Below, one piece after another: positions 30,912 to 39,221 of a DNA stretch of 64,000 nt; positions within the stretch are counted from its first letter, which is position 1, and each line of letters opens with the position of its first letter. The notes beneath the pieces are model-generated. The model made no database searches, had not been told where the DNA came from, and was given only the letters and a program-made list of their open reading frames with translations. The position numbers were made by a program, and so were the translations under genes. This DNA comes from Rhizobium phaseoli (GTDB lineage: Bacteria; Pseudomonadota; Alphaproteobacteria; Rhizobiales; Rhizobiaceae): NCBI RefSeq assembly GCF_003985125.1, contig NZ_ML133574.1, positions 157,063 to 221,062 of the forward strand, given 5' to 3'.

Positions 30912-31274
30912 ATGGCTAGCAGGAAAGAAGCACTTGCACGTCGTGCCAACCGCGTGCGCCGTCATATCAAGTCGGTGGCCAATGGCCGTCCGCGCCTGTC
31001 GGTTCATCGCTCCTCGAAGAACATCTATGCCCAGATCATCGATGATGTGGCCGGCAAGACGCTTGCGTCCGCCTCCACCCTCGAGAAGGATCTGCGCGGT
31101 TCTCTGAAGACCGGTGCCGATACCGCCGCCGCTGCTGCAGTGGGCAAGCTCGTCGCCGAGCGCGCCTCCAAGGCCGGCGTGTCGGAAGTCGTATTCGACC
31201 GTGGCGCCTTCATCTATCATGGCCGCATCAAGGCTCTCGCCGAAGCGGCCCGCGAAGGCGGTCTCACCTTCTGA
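30912..31274 (+). CDS. rplR: 50S ribosomal protein L18
   Basis: L18 (120 residues) binds 5S rRNA with L5. The arginine-rich N terminus (RRANRVRRHIKSVANGRPRL) and the FDRGAFIYHGRIKALAEAAR C terminus are conserved. A terminator-like hairpin follows its stop. Confidence 0.98.
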   Translation: MASRKEALARRANRVRRHIKSVANGRPRLSVHRSSKNIYAQIIDDVAGKTLASASTLEKDLRGSLKTGADTAAAAAVGKLVAERASKAGVSEVVFDRGAFIYHGRIKALAEAAREGGLTF

Positions 31275-31280
31275 TCAGTT

Positions 31281-31312
31281 TCCGGCCGGACGCTTTGCGC
31301 CGGCCGGATTTT
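31281..31312 (+). terminator. Terminator-like hairpin between rplR and rpsE
   Basis: A perfect 9-bp stem TCCGGCCGG / CCGGCCGGA (31281-31308) extends inward by CGC / GCG around TTT and is followed directly by TTTT. It lies inside the spc operon with essential genes on both sides, so it should act as a partial attenuator or processing hairpin. Confidence 0.5.
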
Positions 31313-31405
31313 CGCCGGACCGCAAGGCACTCCCCAAGAAGGGGAGGCTGATGCGGTCCTCATTTGTTTGCCGATTGCACCCGGAAAAGAAAAAGGAAGA
31401 GGACA

Positions 31406-31975
31406 ATGGCACAGGAAAGAAGGCCGCAGCGGGAGGACCGCCAGAGCCGTGAAGAGCGCGATAGCGAATTCGTCGACAAGCTTGTCGCGATTAACCGCGT
31501 CGCCAAGGTCGTCAAGGGCGGCCGTCGTTTTGGTTTCGCAGCACTGGTCGTCGTCGGCGACCAGAAGGGCCGCGTCGGCTTCGGCCATGGCAAGGCACGC
31601 GAAGTGCCGGAAGCCATCCGCAAGGCCACCGAAGCCGCCAAGCGCGAGCTGATCTTCGTACCGCTGCGTGACGGCCGTACGCTGCATCACGACGTTCATG
31701 GCCGCCACGGCGCCGGCAAGGTTCTGCTGCGCTCGGCCAAGGTCGGTACCGGCATCATCGCCGGCGGTCCGATGCGCGCCGTTTTCGAAACGCTCGGCAT
31801 GCACGACGTCGTCGCCAAGTCGACCGGTTCGTCGAACCCCTACAACATGGTTCGCGCCACCTTCGACGCTCTGAAGCACCAGGTTCACCCGAAGGACATC
31901 GCAGCTCAGCGCGGCATCAAGTATGCAACGCTGCAGGCTCGTCGTAGCGCCTCCGGCAACGCCTCTGAAGAATAA
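31406..31975 (+). CDS. rpsE: 30S ribosomal protein S5
   Basis: S5 (189 residues) contributes to decoding fidelity and the mRNA entry helicase. The spectinomycin loop region VAKVVKGGRRFGFAALVVVG is normal. The ATG at 31406 has GGAAGAGGA upstream; the frame opens 14 codons earlier with a non-conserved segment. Confidence 0.98.
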   Translation: MAQERRPQREDRQSREERDSEFVDKLVAINRVAKVVKGGRRFGFAALVVVGDQKGRVGFGHGKAREVPEAIRKATEAAKRELIFVPLRDGRTLHHDVHGRHGAGKVLLRSAKVGTGIIAGGPMRAVFETLGMHDVVAKSTGSSNPYNMVRATFDALKHQVHPKDIAAQRGIKYATLQARRSASGNASEE

Positions 31976-31988
31976 GAGGAGCTGACCA

Positions 31989-32198
31989 ATGGCCAAGGCT
32001 ACCAAGAAGGCTGAAGCGAAGACTGTCACGATCGAACAGGTCGGCAGCCCGATCCGCCGTCCGGACGTCCAGCAGCGCACGCTGATCGGTCTCGGACTGA
32101 ACAAGATGCACCGTCGCCGCACGCTGGAGGATACTCCTTCGGTTCGTGGCATGATCCGTGCTGTCCAGCATCTCGTTCGCGTCGTCGACGAGAAGTGA
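31989..32198 (+). CDS. rpmD: 50S ribosomal protein L30
   Basis: L30 (69 residues) has the family core IGSPIRR-like start and GLGLNKMHRRRTLEDTPSVR. It is 13 bases after rpsE and 16 before rplO. Confidence 0.97.
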   Translation: MAKATKKAEAKTVTIEQVGSPIRRPDVQQRTLIGLGLNKMHRRRTLEDTPSVRGMIRAVQHLVRVVDEK

Positions 32199-32214
32199 GA
32201 CGGAGGAAACGCTC

Positions 32215-32691
32215 ATGAAACTCAATGAAATCAAGGACAACGAAGGCTCGACCCACAGCCGCAAGCGCCTCGGCCGCGGTATCGGCTCGGGCTCGGGCAA
32301 GACCGGTGGTCGCGGTGTGAAGGGTCAGAAGTCCCGTTCCGGCGTCGCCATCAACGGCTTCGAAGGCGGCCAGATGCCGATCTATCGTCGCCTGCCGAAG
32401 CGCGGCTTCAACAACATCTTCGCTTCCGACTTTGTTGTCGTGTCGCTCGCCCGCATCCAGGCCGCGATCGATGCCGGCAAGCTCGATGCGAAGGCCACGG
32501 TTGACGCAGCTGCTCTCAAGGCTGCCGGCGTCATCCGCCGCGCCAAGGACGGCGTCCGCGTTCTCGCCGACGGCGAGCTCAAGGCCAAGATCACCATCGT
32601 CGTCGCAGGCGCTTCCAAGCCGGCCGTCGAGAAGATCGAAAAGGCCGGCGGTAGCGTGACCCTGCTCTCGGCTCCTGCTGCGGCCGAATAA
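32215..32691 (+). CDS. rplO: 50S ribosomal protein L15
   Basis: L15 (158 residues) is a 50S assembly protein. The glycine/arginine-rich N terminus (KRLGRGIGSGSGKTGGRG) and GFEGGQMPIYRRLPKRGF are conserved. GGAGGAAAC precedes the ATG at 32215. A hairpin with a T-run follows. Confidence 0.98.
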   Translation: MKLNEIKDNEGSTHSRKRLGRGIGSGSGKTGGRGVKGQKSRSGVAINGFEGGQMPIYRRLPKRGFNNIFASDFVVVSLARIQAAIDAGKLDAKATVDAAALKAAGVIRRAKDGVRVLADGELKAKITIVVAGASKPAVEKIEKAGGSVTLLSAPAAAE

Positions 32692-32706
32692 TAATCTGAT
32701 GATATG

Positions 32707-32736
32707 TCGCCCGGGGTGCTTCACACCGGGCGATTT
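32707..32736 (+). terminator. Terminator-like hairpin between rplO and secY
   Basis: An 8-bp stem TCGCCCGG / CCGGGCGA (32707-32733) continues past a G-A mismatch into GTG / CAC around CTT and is followed by TTTTGC. The secY gene starts 190 bases on, so there is room for a promoter of its own. Confidence 0.6.
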
Positions 32737-32926
32737 TGCTCCCATATGTGGGCCTCACAAAATGTTGGCTGGCGCGCCCGCGTCCTGCCGGTAAGACTGG
32801 AAACAAGGGTGAGGCATGGGGTTGCGCTGCAATCCGTTCCAAGCCCGGTTTTGAATAATTTTCATACTGATTCCGGGGCCGGCCTGTCCCCCAGAGACGG
32901 CCGGAATTGGTAGCGCGGAGAATCGC

Positions 32927-34267
32927 ATGGCTTCTGCAGCGGAACAATTGGCATCCAACCTCAATTTTTCGACCTTTGCCAAAGCCGAGGATTTGAAGAA
33001 GCGCCTGTGGTTCACACTGGCAGCTCTCCTCGTCTACAGGCTGGGCACCCATATTCCGCTTCCGGGTCTCAATCCCGAAGCCTATGCCCAGGCTTTCCGC
33101 GGCCAGGCAGGTGGCATTCTCGGCCTTTTCAACATGTTCTCGGGCGGCGCCGTGCAGCGCATGGCGATCTTCGCGCTCGGCATCATGCCCTATATTTCCG
33201 CTTCGATCATCGTGCAGCTGATGACCTCGGTCGTGCCGGCGCTCGAAAATCTGAAGAAGGAAGGCGAGCAGGGCCGCAAGATCATCAACCAGTATACCCG
33301 TTACGGCACGGTGATTCTCGGTGCGCTGCAGGCCTACGGCATTGCCGCCGGTCTTGAGAGCGGCCAGGGCCTCGTCGTCGACCCGGGCTGGTTCTTCCGT
33401 GTTTCCACCGTCCTGACGCTGCTCGGCGGTACGATGTTCCTGATGTGGCTCGGCGAGCAGATCACCTCGCGCGGCATCGGCAACGGTATTTCGCTGATCA
33501 TCTTCGCCGGCATTGCCGCCGGTCTTCCCACGGCTCTTGCGGGCACACTCGAGCTTGGGCGCACCGGTGCGCTGTCGACCCCGCTCATCCTGCTGGTCAT
33601 TATCGTCGCGATCGGCGTCATCGGCGTTATCGTCTTCGTCGAGCGGGCGCAGCGCCGGCTGCTGATTCAGTATCCGAAGCGCCAGGTCGGCAACCGCATG
33701 TTCCAGGGCGATACCTCGCATCTGCCGCTGAAGCTCAACACCTCGGGCGTTATCCCGGCGATTTTCGCCTCGTCGCTGCTGCTGCTGCCGGCCACGATCG
33801 CCGGCTTTGCCAGCACCACCGCAATGCCGGCCTGGGCAACGTCGATCGTTGCGGCGCTCGGCCATGGTCGGCCGCTCTATATGGTGCTCTATGCGGCACT
33901 GATCGCCTTCTTCGCCTTCTTCTACACCGCCATCGTCTTCAATCCGAAGGACACGGCCGACAATCTGAAGAAGCACGGCGGCTTCATTCCTGGCATTCGT
34001 CCGGGTGAGCGCACCGCCGAATATATCGACTACGTGCTGACCCGCATCACGCTGATCGGCGCGATCTATCTCGTCTTCGTCTGCATCCTTCCGGAGATTC
34101 TGGTGTCGCAAACCGGCATTCCATTATCCCTTGGTGGGACTTCGCTTTTGATCGTGGTTAGCGTAACTCTTGATACGGTTGCACAGATCCAGGGTCACCT
34201 GATCGCGCAGCAATACGAAGGCCTGATCAAGAAATCGAAGTTGCGTGGAGGAAAGAGGGGGCGATGA
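32927..34267 (+). CDS. secY: Preprotein translocase subunit SecY
   Basis: SecY (446 residues) is the ten-helix pore of the Sec translocon. TM1 starts at about residue 22 (RLWFTLAALLVYRLGTHIPL), the plug follows, and conserved cytoplasmic loops such as QYTRYGTVILG and ERAQRRLLIQYPKRQVG are visible. Its TGA overlaps the adk ATG. No rpmJ follows, unlike in E. coli. Confidence 0.98.
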   Translation: MASAAEQLASNLNFSTFAKAEDLKKRLWFTLAALLVYRLGTHIPLPGLNPEAYAQAFRGQAGGILGLFNMFSGGAVQRMAIFALGIMPYISASIIVQLMTSVVPALENLKKEGEQGRKIINQYTRYGTVILGALQAYGIAAGLESGQGLVVDPGWFFRVSTVLTLLGGTMFLMWLGEQITSRGIGNGISLIIFAGIAAGLPTALAGTLELGRTGALSTPLILLVIIVAIGVIGVIVFVERAQRRLLIQYPKRQVGNRMFQGDTSHLPLKLNTSGVIPAIFASSLLLLPATIAGFASTTAMPAWATSIVAALGHGRPLYMVLYAALIAFFAFFYTAIVFNPKDTADNLKKHGGFIPGIRPGERTAEYIDYVLTRITLIGAIYLVFVCILPEILVSQTGIPLSLGGTSLLIVVSVTLDTVAQIQGHLIAQQYEGLIKKSKLRGGKRGR

Positions 34268-34914
34268 GACTTATCCTTTTGGGGCCGCCGGGTGCGGGTA
34301 AGGGAACCCAGGCCCAGCGGATCGTGGAAAAGCACGGCATTCCGCAGCTTTCCACGGGAGATATGCTGCGTGCGGCAGTAGGTGCCGGCACAGAAGTCGG
34401 CAAGCGCGCCAAGGCGGTGATGGACGCCGGCAAGCTGGTCTCGGACGAGATCGTCATCGCCATCGTCTCTGAGCGAATCGACCAGCCCGATTGCGCCAAC
34501 GGCTTCATTCTCGACGGCTTCCCCCGGACTCTGGTCCAGGCGGACGCCACCGAGGCGATGCTGAAAGCCAAGGGACTCGACCTTTCGGTGGTTATCGAGT
34601 TTCGCGTCGACGACCAGGAACTCGTCCGCCGCGTGGATGGACGTTACACCTGCGCTCAGTGCGGCACTGTCTATCATGACACGGACAAGGTTCCGGTCGA
34701 GGAAGGCGTATGCGACAAGTGCGGTTCGACTCACTTCAAGCGTCGTCCTGACGACAACGCCGAGACGATGATCAAGCGTCTCGAGGTCTACTATAAGGAA
34801 ACCTCGCCGCTGATCGGATATTACTATGCCAAGGGCAAACTCAGGTCCGTCGACGGCATGGCAGAGATCGATCAGGTGACAACCGAGGTCGAGAGCATTC
34901 TTTCCAAGCTTTAA
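34264..34914 (+). CDS. adk: Adenylate kinase
   Basis: Adenylate kinase (216 residues) interconverts AMP + ATP and 2 ADP. The P-loop GPPGAGKGT is at 8-16 and FILDGFPRT at 81-89. The long LID carries four cysteines (C130, C133, C150, C153) in the CxxC...CxxC arrangement of the zinc-binding type. The gene overlaps secY by four bases. The secY-adk-rpsM order is typical of alphaproteobacteria. Confidence 0.97.
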   Translation: MRLILLGPPGAGKGTQAQRIVEKHGIPQLSTGDMLRAAVGAGTEVGKRAKAVMDAGKLVSDEIVIAIVSERIDQPDCANGFILDGFPRTLVQADATEAMLKAKGLDLSVVIEFRVDDQELVRRVDGRYTCAQCGTVYHDTDKVPVEEGVCDKCGSTHFKRRPDDNAETMIKRLEVYYKETSPLIGYYYAKGKLRSVDGMAEIDQVTTEVESILSKL

Positions 34915-35136
34915 GGCTTTGAAAATAAAACTTGGCGGAACGGTTGCTTTTCAGCAGTGATTCCGCTAAACACCGCGCCAACTCGCGACATTCCATGCGA
35001 TCGGCGCGGATTTCCCAGGGAAGTCCGGGTTCGGTCGTTTTGACATGTTGCGGACCTAAATTTGAACGGGCGGTTCCAAAGACCGCATAACGAAGCCCAC
35101 TTGCCGGATGGCAACTGGAATGCAAGGAGAACAGGC

Positions 35137-35505
35137 GTGGCACGTATCGCTGGCGTCAACATCCCGACTGCAAAGCGCGTTGTCATCGCGCTGACCTACA
35201 TTCACGGGATCGGTCCGAAATTCGCACAGGAAATCGTCGAGAAGGTCGGTATCCCGGCTGAACGTCGTGTGCATCAGCTGACGGACGCCGAAGTCCTTCA
35301 GATCCGCGAAGCCATCGACCGCGACTATCAGGTCGAGGGTGATCTTCGTCGCGAAACCGCGATGAACATCAAGCGCCTGATGGATCTCGGCTGCTACCGC
35401 GGCCTGCGTCATCGCCGCGGCCTTCCGGTCCGTGGTCAGCGTACGCACACCAATGCCCGCACCCGTAAGGGCCCGGCAAAGGCAATCGCTGGCAAGAAGA
35501 AGTAA
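35137..35505 (+). CDS. rpsM: 30S ribosomal protein S13
   Basis: S13 (122 residues) contacts the P-site tRNA and L5. It starts with GTG (VARIAGVNIPTAKRVVIALT) with AAGGAG 7 bases upstream. The C terminus has GLPVRGQRTHTNARTRKGP. It is the first gene of the alpha operon, 222 bases after adk. Confidence 0.97.
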   Translation: MARIAGVNIPTAKRVVIALTYIHGIGPKFAQEIVEKVGIPAERRVHQLTDAEVLQIREAIDRDYQVEGDLRRETAMNIKRLMDLGCYRGLRHRRGLPVRGQRTHTNARTRKGPAKAIAGKKK

Positions 35506-35523
35506 TTTCCGGGAAACCGGGAT

Positions 35524-35556
35524 GAGGGGGCTGGCGATCTGCGCCGGCCTCTTTTG
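35524..35556 (+). terminator. Terminator-like hairpin between rpsM and rpsK
   Basis: The stem CTGGCG / CGCCGG with an ATCTG loop continues outward with G-C and G-U pairs (35526-35551) and runs into CTCTTTT. It lies between two essential genes of one operon, so any termination must be partial. Confidence 0.45.
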
Positions 35557-35638
35557 AGTTTGGAGCGGGACCATATAGGCGCCGTTCCGGTGTAGCCGCT
35601 GGCATTACGGCGGTGAAGAGATCAACGAAAGGAATAGC

Positions 35639-36028
35639 ATGGCTAAGGAAGCCGTCCGCGTTCGCCGTCGCGAGCGCAAGAATATCTCGTCGGGTGTCGC
35701 TCACGTCAACTCGACCTTCAACAACACGATGATCACCATCACCGATGCGCAGGGCAACGCAATCGCCTGGTCGTCGGCTGGCGCCAAGGGCTTCAAGGGC
35801 TCGCGCAAGTCGACCCCGTTCGCTGCCCAGATCGCTGCCGAAGACTGCGCCAAGAAGGCCCAGGAGCACGGCATGAAGTCGCTGGAAGTCGAAGTCTGCG
35901 GCCCGGGTTCGGGTCGTGAATCGGCCCTGCGCGCGCTCCAGGCTGCGGGTTTCATGATCACGTCCATCCGCGACGTGACCCCGATCCCGCACAATGGCTG
36001 CCGTCCGCGCAAGAAGCGCCGCGTCTGA
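35639..36028 (+). CDS. rpsK: 30S ribosomal protein S11
   Basis: S11 (129 residues) is on the 30S platform near the mRNA. The conserved VNSTFNNTMITITDAQGN and C-terminal PIPHNGCRPRKKRRV are present. It lies 133 bases after rpsM. Confidence 0.98.
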   Translation: MAKEAVRVRRRERKNISSGVAHVNSTFNNTMITITDAQGNAIAWSSAGAKGFKGSRKSTPFAAQIAAEDCAKKAQEHGMKSLEVEVCGPGSGRESALRALQAAGFMITSIRDVTPIPHNGCRPRKKRRV

Positions 36029-36041
36029 TCATCGCTATCGT

Positions 36042-36075
36042 CACCGGTGAGCGCTTTCGCGCTCCCGGTGGTTTT
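36042..36075 (+). terminator. Terminator-like hairpin between rpsK and rpoA
   Basis: Stem CACCGG-(T)-GAGCGC / GCGCTC-CCGGTG with a TTTC loop (36042-36070) is followed by GTTTTC. It has 12 pairs with one bulged base. No rpsD lies in this gap, unlike in E. coli. Confidence 0.5.
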
Positions 36076-36125
36076 CAAGCTCGGTTGCCACGATTGGATG
36101 GTGGCAACGAACGGAAGGCAAACTC

Positions 36126-37136
36126 ATGATTCAGAAGAACTGGCAGGAACTGATCAAGCCGAACAAGGTGGAGTTCTCCTCGAGCTCGCGCACCAGGGCG
36201 ACGCTCGTTGCCGAACCGCTGGAGCGCGGCTTCGGCCTCACCCTCGGCAACGCGCTGCGCCGCGTTCTGCTCTCCTCGCTGCGCGGTGCTGCCGTCACGG
36301 CGGTGCAGATCGACGGCGTGTTGCATGAATTCTCCTCGATTCCGGGCGTTCGCGAAGACGTCACGGACATCGTGCTCAACATCAAGGAAATCGCCATCAA
36401 GATGGATGGCGACGACGCGAAGCGCATGGTCGTGCGTAAGCAGGGCCCGGGCGTTGTCACGGCTGGCGACATCCAGACGGTCGGCGATATCGAAATCCTC
36501 AACCCCGAGCATGTGATCTGCACGCTCGACGAGGGCGCCGAAATCCGCATGGAATTCACCGTCAACAACGGCAAGGGCTACGTTCCGGCCGAGCGCAATC
36601 GTGCGGAAGATGCTCCGATCGGCCTCATCCCGGTCGACAGCCTCTATTCGCCGGTCAAGAAGGTGTCCTACAAGGTTGAAAATACCCGCGAAGGACAGGT
36701 TCTCGACTACGACAAGCTGAACATGACCATCGAAACCGATGGCTCGATCACCGGCGAAGACGCCGTCGCTTTCGCGGCGCGCATCCTCCAGGATCAGCTT
36801 GGCGTCTTCGTCAACTTCGACGAGCCGCAGAAGGAAACCGAAGAGGAAGCAGTCACCGAACTCGCTTTCAACCCGGCTCTCCTCAAGAAGGTGGACGAAC
36901 TCGAACTGTCGGTCCGTTCGGCAAACTGCCTGAAGAACGACAACATCGTCTACATCGGCGACCTCATTCAGAAGACCGAAGCAGAAATGCTCCGCACCCC
37001 GAATTTTGGTCGCAAGTCGCTGAACGAAATCAAGGAAGTTCTCGCTTCCATGGGCCTGCACCTCGGCATGGAAGTGCCGGCATGGCCGCCCGAGAACATC
37101 GAAGATCTCGCCAAGCGTTACGAAGACCAGTACTGA
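36126..37136 (+). CDS. rpoA: DNA-directed RNA polymerase subunit alpha
   Basis: The alpha subunit (336 residues) dimerises to start polymerase assembly. The N-terminal domain has LERGFGLTLGNALRRVLLSS at about 35-54; after an acidic linker (EETEEEAVTE region) the C-terminal domain, which contacts UP elements and activators, has ELELSVRSANCLKNDNI. Confidence 0.98.
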   Translation: MIQKNWQELIKPNKVEFSSSSRTRATLVAEPLERGFGLTLGNALRRVLLSSLRGAAVTAVQIDGVLHEFSSIPGVREDVTDIVLNIKEIAIKMDGDDAKRMVVRKQGPGVVTAGDIQTVGDIEILNPEHVICTLDEGAEIRMEFTVNNGKGYVPAERNRAEDAPIGLIPVDSLYSPVKKVSYKVENTREGQVLDYDKLNMTIETDGSITGEDAVAFAARILQDQLGVFVNFDEPQKETEEEAVTELAFNPALLKKVDELELSVRSANCLKNDNIVYIGDLIQKTEAEMLRTPNFGRKSLNEIKEVLASMGLHLGMEVPAWPPENIEDLAKRYEDQY

Positions 37137-37143
37137 GAAAACA

Positions 37144-37170
37144 AAAGGCAGGCTCTATCGGCTGCCTTTC
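37144..37170 (+). terminator. Weak terminator-like hairpin between rpoA and rplQ
   Basis: An 8-bp stem AAAGGCAG / CTGCCTTT with a 10-base loop (37144-37169) ends in TTT. The short U-tract suggests processing or weak attenuation. Confidence 0.4.
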
Positions 37171-37260
37171 CCCGTCAAACAGCAGGCATATCGCCTGCAT
37201 GTGCCAGGAAACGGCAGGCCCGGTAACCAAGCAAGGGCACTGCATTAAAGGAGAATAGCA

Positions 37261-37683
37261 ATGCGCCACGCAAAGGCCGGCCGCAAGCTGAACAGAACCG
37301 CAAGCCATCGTAAGGCGATGTTCGCCAACATGGCTGCTTCGCTGATCACCCACGAGCAGATCGTCACGACCCTGCCGAAGGCCAAGGAAATCCGTCCGAT
37401 CGTCGAGAAGCTCGTCACGCTCGGCAAGCGCGGCGACCTGCACGCTCGCCGTCAGGCGATCTCGCAGATCCGCGACGCCGCTGTCGTTTCGAAGCTGTTC
37501 GACACGATCGCAACGCGTTACGCCACTCGCAACGGCGGCTACCTGCGTATTATGAAGGCCGGTTTCCGCCAGGGCGACAATGCCGCCATGGCCGTCATCG
37601 AGTTCGTTGACCGCGACACTTACGCCAAGGGCGCCGCCGACAAGGCCCGCGTCGCTGCCGAAGAGCAGGCCGTCGCTGCCTAA
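37261..37683 (+). CDS. rplQ: 50S ribosomal protein L17
   Basis: L17 (140 residues) is near the tunnel exit. It begins MRHAKAGRKLNRTASHRKAM. AAAGGAG lies 8 bases before the ATG. It is the last gene of the ribosomal supercluster. Confidence 0.98.
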   Translation: MRHAKAGRKLNRTASHRKAMFANMAASLITHEQIVTTLPKAKEIRPIVEKLVTLGKRGDLHARRQAISQIRDAAVVSKLFDTIATRYATRNGGYLRIMKAGFRQGDNAAMAVIEFVDRDTYAKGAADKARVAAEEQAVAA

Positions 37684-37707
37684 GATTTTCCGATTTCGGA
37701 AAACAGG

Positions 37708-37737
37708 AAAGCCGGGCCTCGCGCCCGGCTTTTTCGT
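37708..37737 (+). terminator. Intrinsic terminator after rplQ
   Basis: A perfect 10-bp stem AAAGCCGGGC / GCCCGGCTTT (37708-37732) with loop CTCGC is followed by TTCGTT. A second small hairpin, TTTTCCGA / TCGGAAAA, lies just before it at 37686-37703. Confidence 0.9.
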
Positions 37738-37754
37738 TCCTGCATTTTTGATGA

Positions 37755-38150
37755 GTGGGCATCGCCATTATTGACCACATAACCGTCGCGGTGAGTGATT
37801 TGTCGAAGAGCAAGCTCTTTTACGAAAAAGCGTTCTTACCCCTGGGTTTTCGGCCTGCCTTCGGTAAGGAGAGCGTCTTCTGGGCCTTCGATATCGGCAA
37901 TGGCTGCCTGTTTGAGATTCAGCAGGCGGATAGCCCGCCGCCTTTGACCCGCGTTCACGTCGCTTTCAGGGCTTGCGGCAAGGCCGAGGTCGATGCGTTT
38001 CATCACGCCGCACTGGAAGCCGGCGCCAGGGATAACGGTGCTCCCGGCCTGCGTCCCGAATACGCGCCGGATTATTACGCCTGCTTCGTGCTGGATCCCG
38101 ACGGCTACAATATCGAGGCGATGATCAATCAGCCGGCGGTCGGAACGTGA
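37755..38150 (+). CDS. VOC (glyoxalase/dioxygenase) superfamily protein
   Basis: A 131-residue single vicinal-oxygen-chelate module. The first beta strand carries the metal histidine in IDHITVAVSDLSKSKLFYEKA; a second histidine is in RVHVAFRA and the C-terminal acid in DPDGYNIEAM. It could be a lactoylglutathione-lyase-like enzyme or a resistance-type binding protein; the substrate is unknown. The start is GTG with no clear ribosome site. Its TGA overlaps the GTG of the next gene. Confidence 0.8.
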   Translation: MGIAIIDHITVAVSDLSKSKLFYEKAFLPLGFRPAFGKESVFWAFDIGNGCLFEIQQADSPPPLTRVHVAFRACGKAEVDAFHHAALEAGARDNGAPGLRPEYAPDYYACFVLDPDGYNIEAMINQPAVGT

Positions 38151-38554
38151 AAGGTGCCTTTCGAAATCTGCTGGTGCGGAGGCAGGCCCAACGTGCCGCG
38201 GCCCTGCTCGCCGTCATCGTCGCCGGTTTGATGCTCAGGCACTTCGGCTATGCAGCCGGTCTGCCGTTCGTAATCGTCAAATATGGCGGATCGGCGCTGT
38301 GGGGCGCGATGGTCTATCTGCTCGTGGGGCTCTTTGCCGCAAGGTCACGCCCGGCAATCTTTGCCGTCATCGCGCTGTTCCTGGCAATCTCAGTGGAATT
38401 GTTCAGGCTCTATCACACGTCCTGGCTCGATGCGTTTCGGTTGACGACCGCAGGTGCGCTGCTGCTCGGCCGCGTCTTTTCGCTCTGGAACATGCTCGCC
38501 TACGCCATCGGAATAGCCGCGGCCTACGCCTTCGAGCCCGGCCGTCCCCGGTAA
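38147..38554 (+). CDS. DUF2809 family membrane protein
   Basis: A 135-residue membrane protein with four or five hydrophobic segments. The family pattern is clear: PFVIVKYGGSALWGAMVYLL, then VELFRLYHTSWLDAFRLT and a second LLLGRVFSLWNMLAYAIG. No biochemical function is established. It starts with GTG overlapping the stop of the VOC gene (GTGA), so the two are co-translated. Confidence 0.75.
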   Translation: MKGAFRNLLVRRQAQRAAALLAVIVAGLMLRHFGYAAGLPFVIVKYGGSALWGAMVYLLVGLFAARSRPAIFAVIALFLAISVELFRLYHTSWLDAFRLTTAGALLLGRVFSLWNMLAYAIGIAAAYAFEPGRPR

Positions 38555-38564
38555 GTCTGACGCC

Positions 38565-39221
38565 TCACGAGGCCGACGCCACCGCGCGATTGCGCGTACG
38601 CCCCTGGCTCTTCTTCCGGCTGCGGGCGATCGGCCGCCAGGAGCGGTAGAGGATGAGCGCGATGATCAGCCCGACGTAAATATATTGTTCGAGATCGAGG
38701 ATCTTGGTCGAGAGGGCAAAATGCAGCGCTCCGCTGGCGGCGATGATGTAGACGAGACGGTGCAGCAAGTTCCAGTTCGCGCCGAGGCGGCGGATCGAGA
38801 CGTTGTTGGACGTCACCGCCAGAGGAATAAGCATCGCCAGGGCCGCCATGCCGAACATGATGAAGGGGCGCTTCAGCACGTCGTTGACGACCGCTTGGAT
38901 ATTCATCGCCTGGTCGAGTACCATATAGACGGTGAAATGCATCAGCGCGTAGTAGAAGGTCAGCAGTCCCAGCGCACGGCGGTAGCGCAGGTAGTTCCAG
39001 CCGAACAACTCGCGGGCAGGGGAGACGGCAAGCGTCATAATCAGGAAGCGGATCGTCCAGATGCCGAGGAAGAGCTCGAAAGTCTTGACCGGATCGGCGC
39101 CGAGCTGATCTGTCGCGCCGAGATAGAAGGTCCAGGCGGCCGGCAGGAGGCCCGCGACATACAGCAGCCAGACGGAAGCGGGTTGCCAGCGTTTCGGGAT
39201 GGCGAGCGACAGTTCCGCCAT
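38565..39221 (-). CDS. msrQ: Heme-binding membrane subunit of protein-methionine-sulfoxide reductase, MsrQ (YedZ)
   Basis: MsrQ (218 residues) is a six-helix membrane cytochrome that passes electrons from the respiratory chain to periplasmic MsrP. Conserved features are RRALGLLTFYYALMHFTVYM and NWNLLHRLVYIIAASGALHF, whose histidines are expected to bind heme. The C terminus is a short basic tail. Its ATG shares a base with the msrP stop (TAATG). Confidence 0.93.
   Translation of the reverse strand: MAELSLAIPKRWQPASVWLLYVAGLLPAAWTFYLGATDQLGADPVKTFELFLGIWTIRFLIMTLAVSPARELFGWNYLRYRRALGLLTFYYALMHFTVYMVLDQAMNIQAVVNDVLKRPFIMFGMAALAMLIPLAVTSNNVSIRRLGANWNLLHRLVYIIAASGALHFALSTKILDLEQYIYVGLIIALILYRSWRPIARSRKKSQGRTRNRAVASAS

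Noticed and set aside
35039..35066. TTGACA-like promoter before rpsM
   Set aside because: The -35 box is good but no acceptable -10 sequence follows at the right distance.
37751..37774. ATG 4 bases before the VOC GTG start
   Set aside because: It is out of frame and meets a stop after seven codons.
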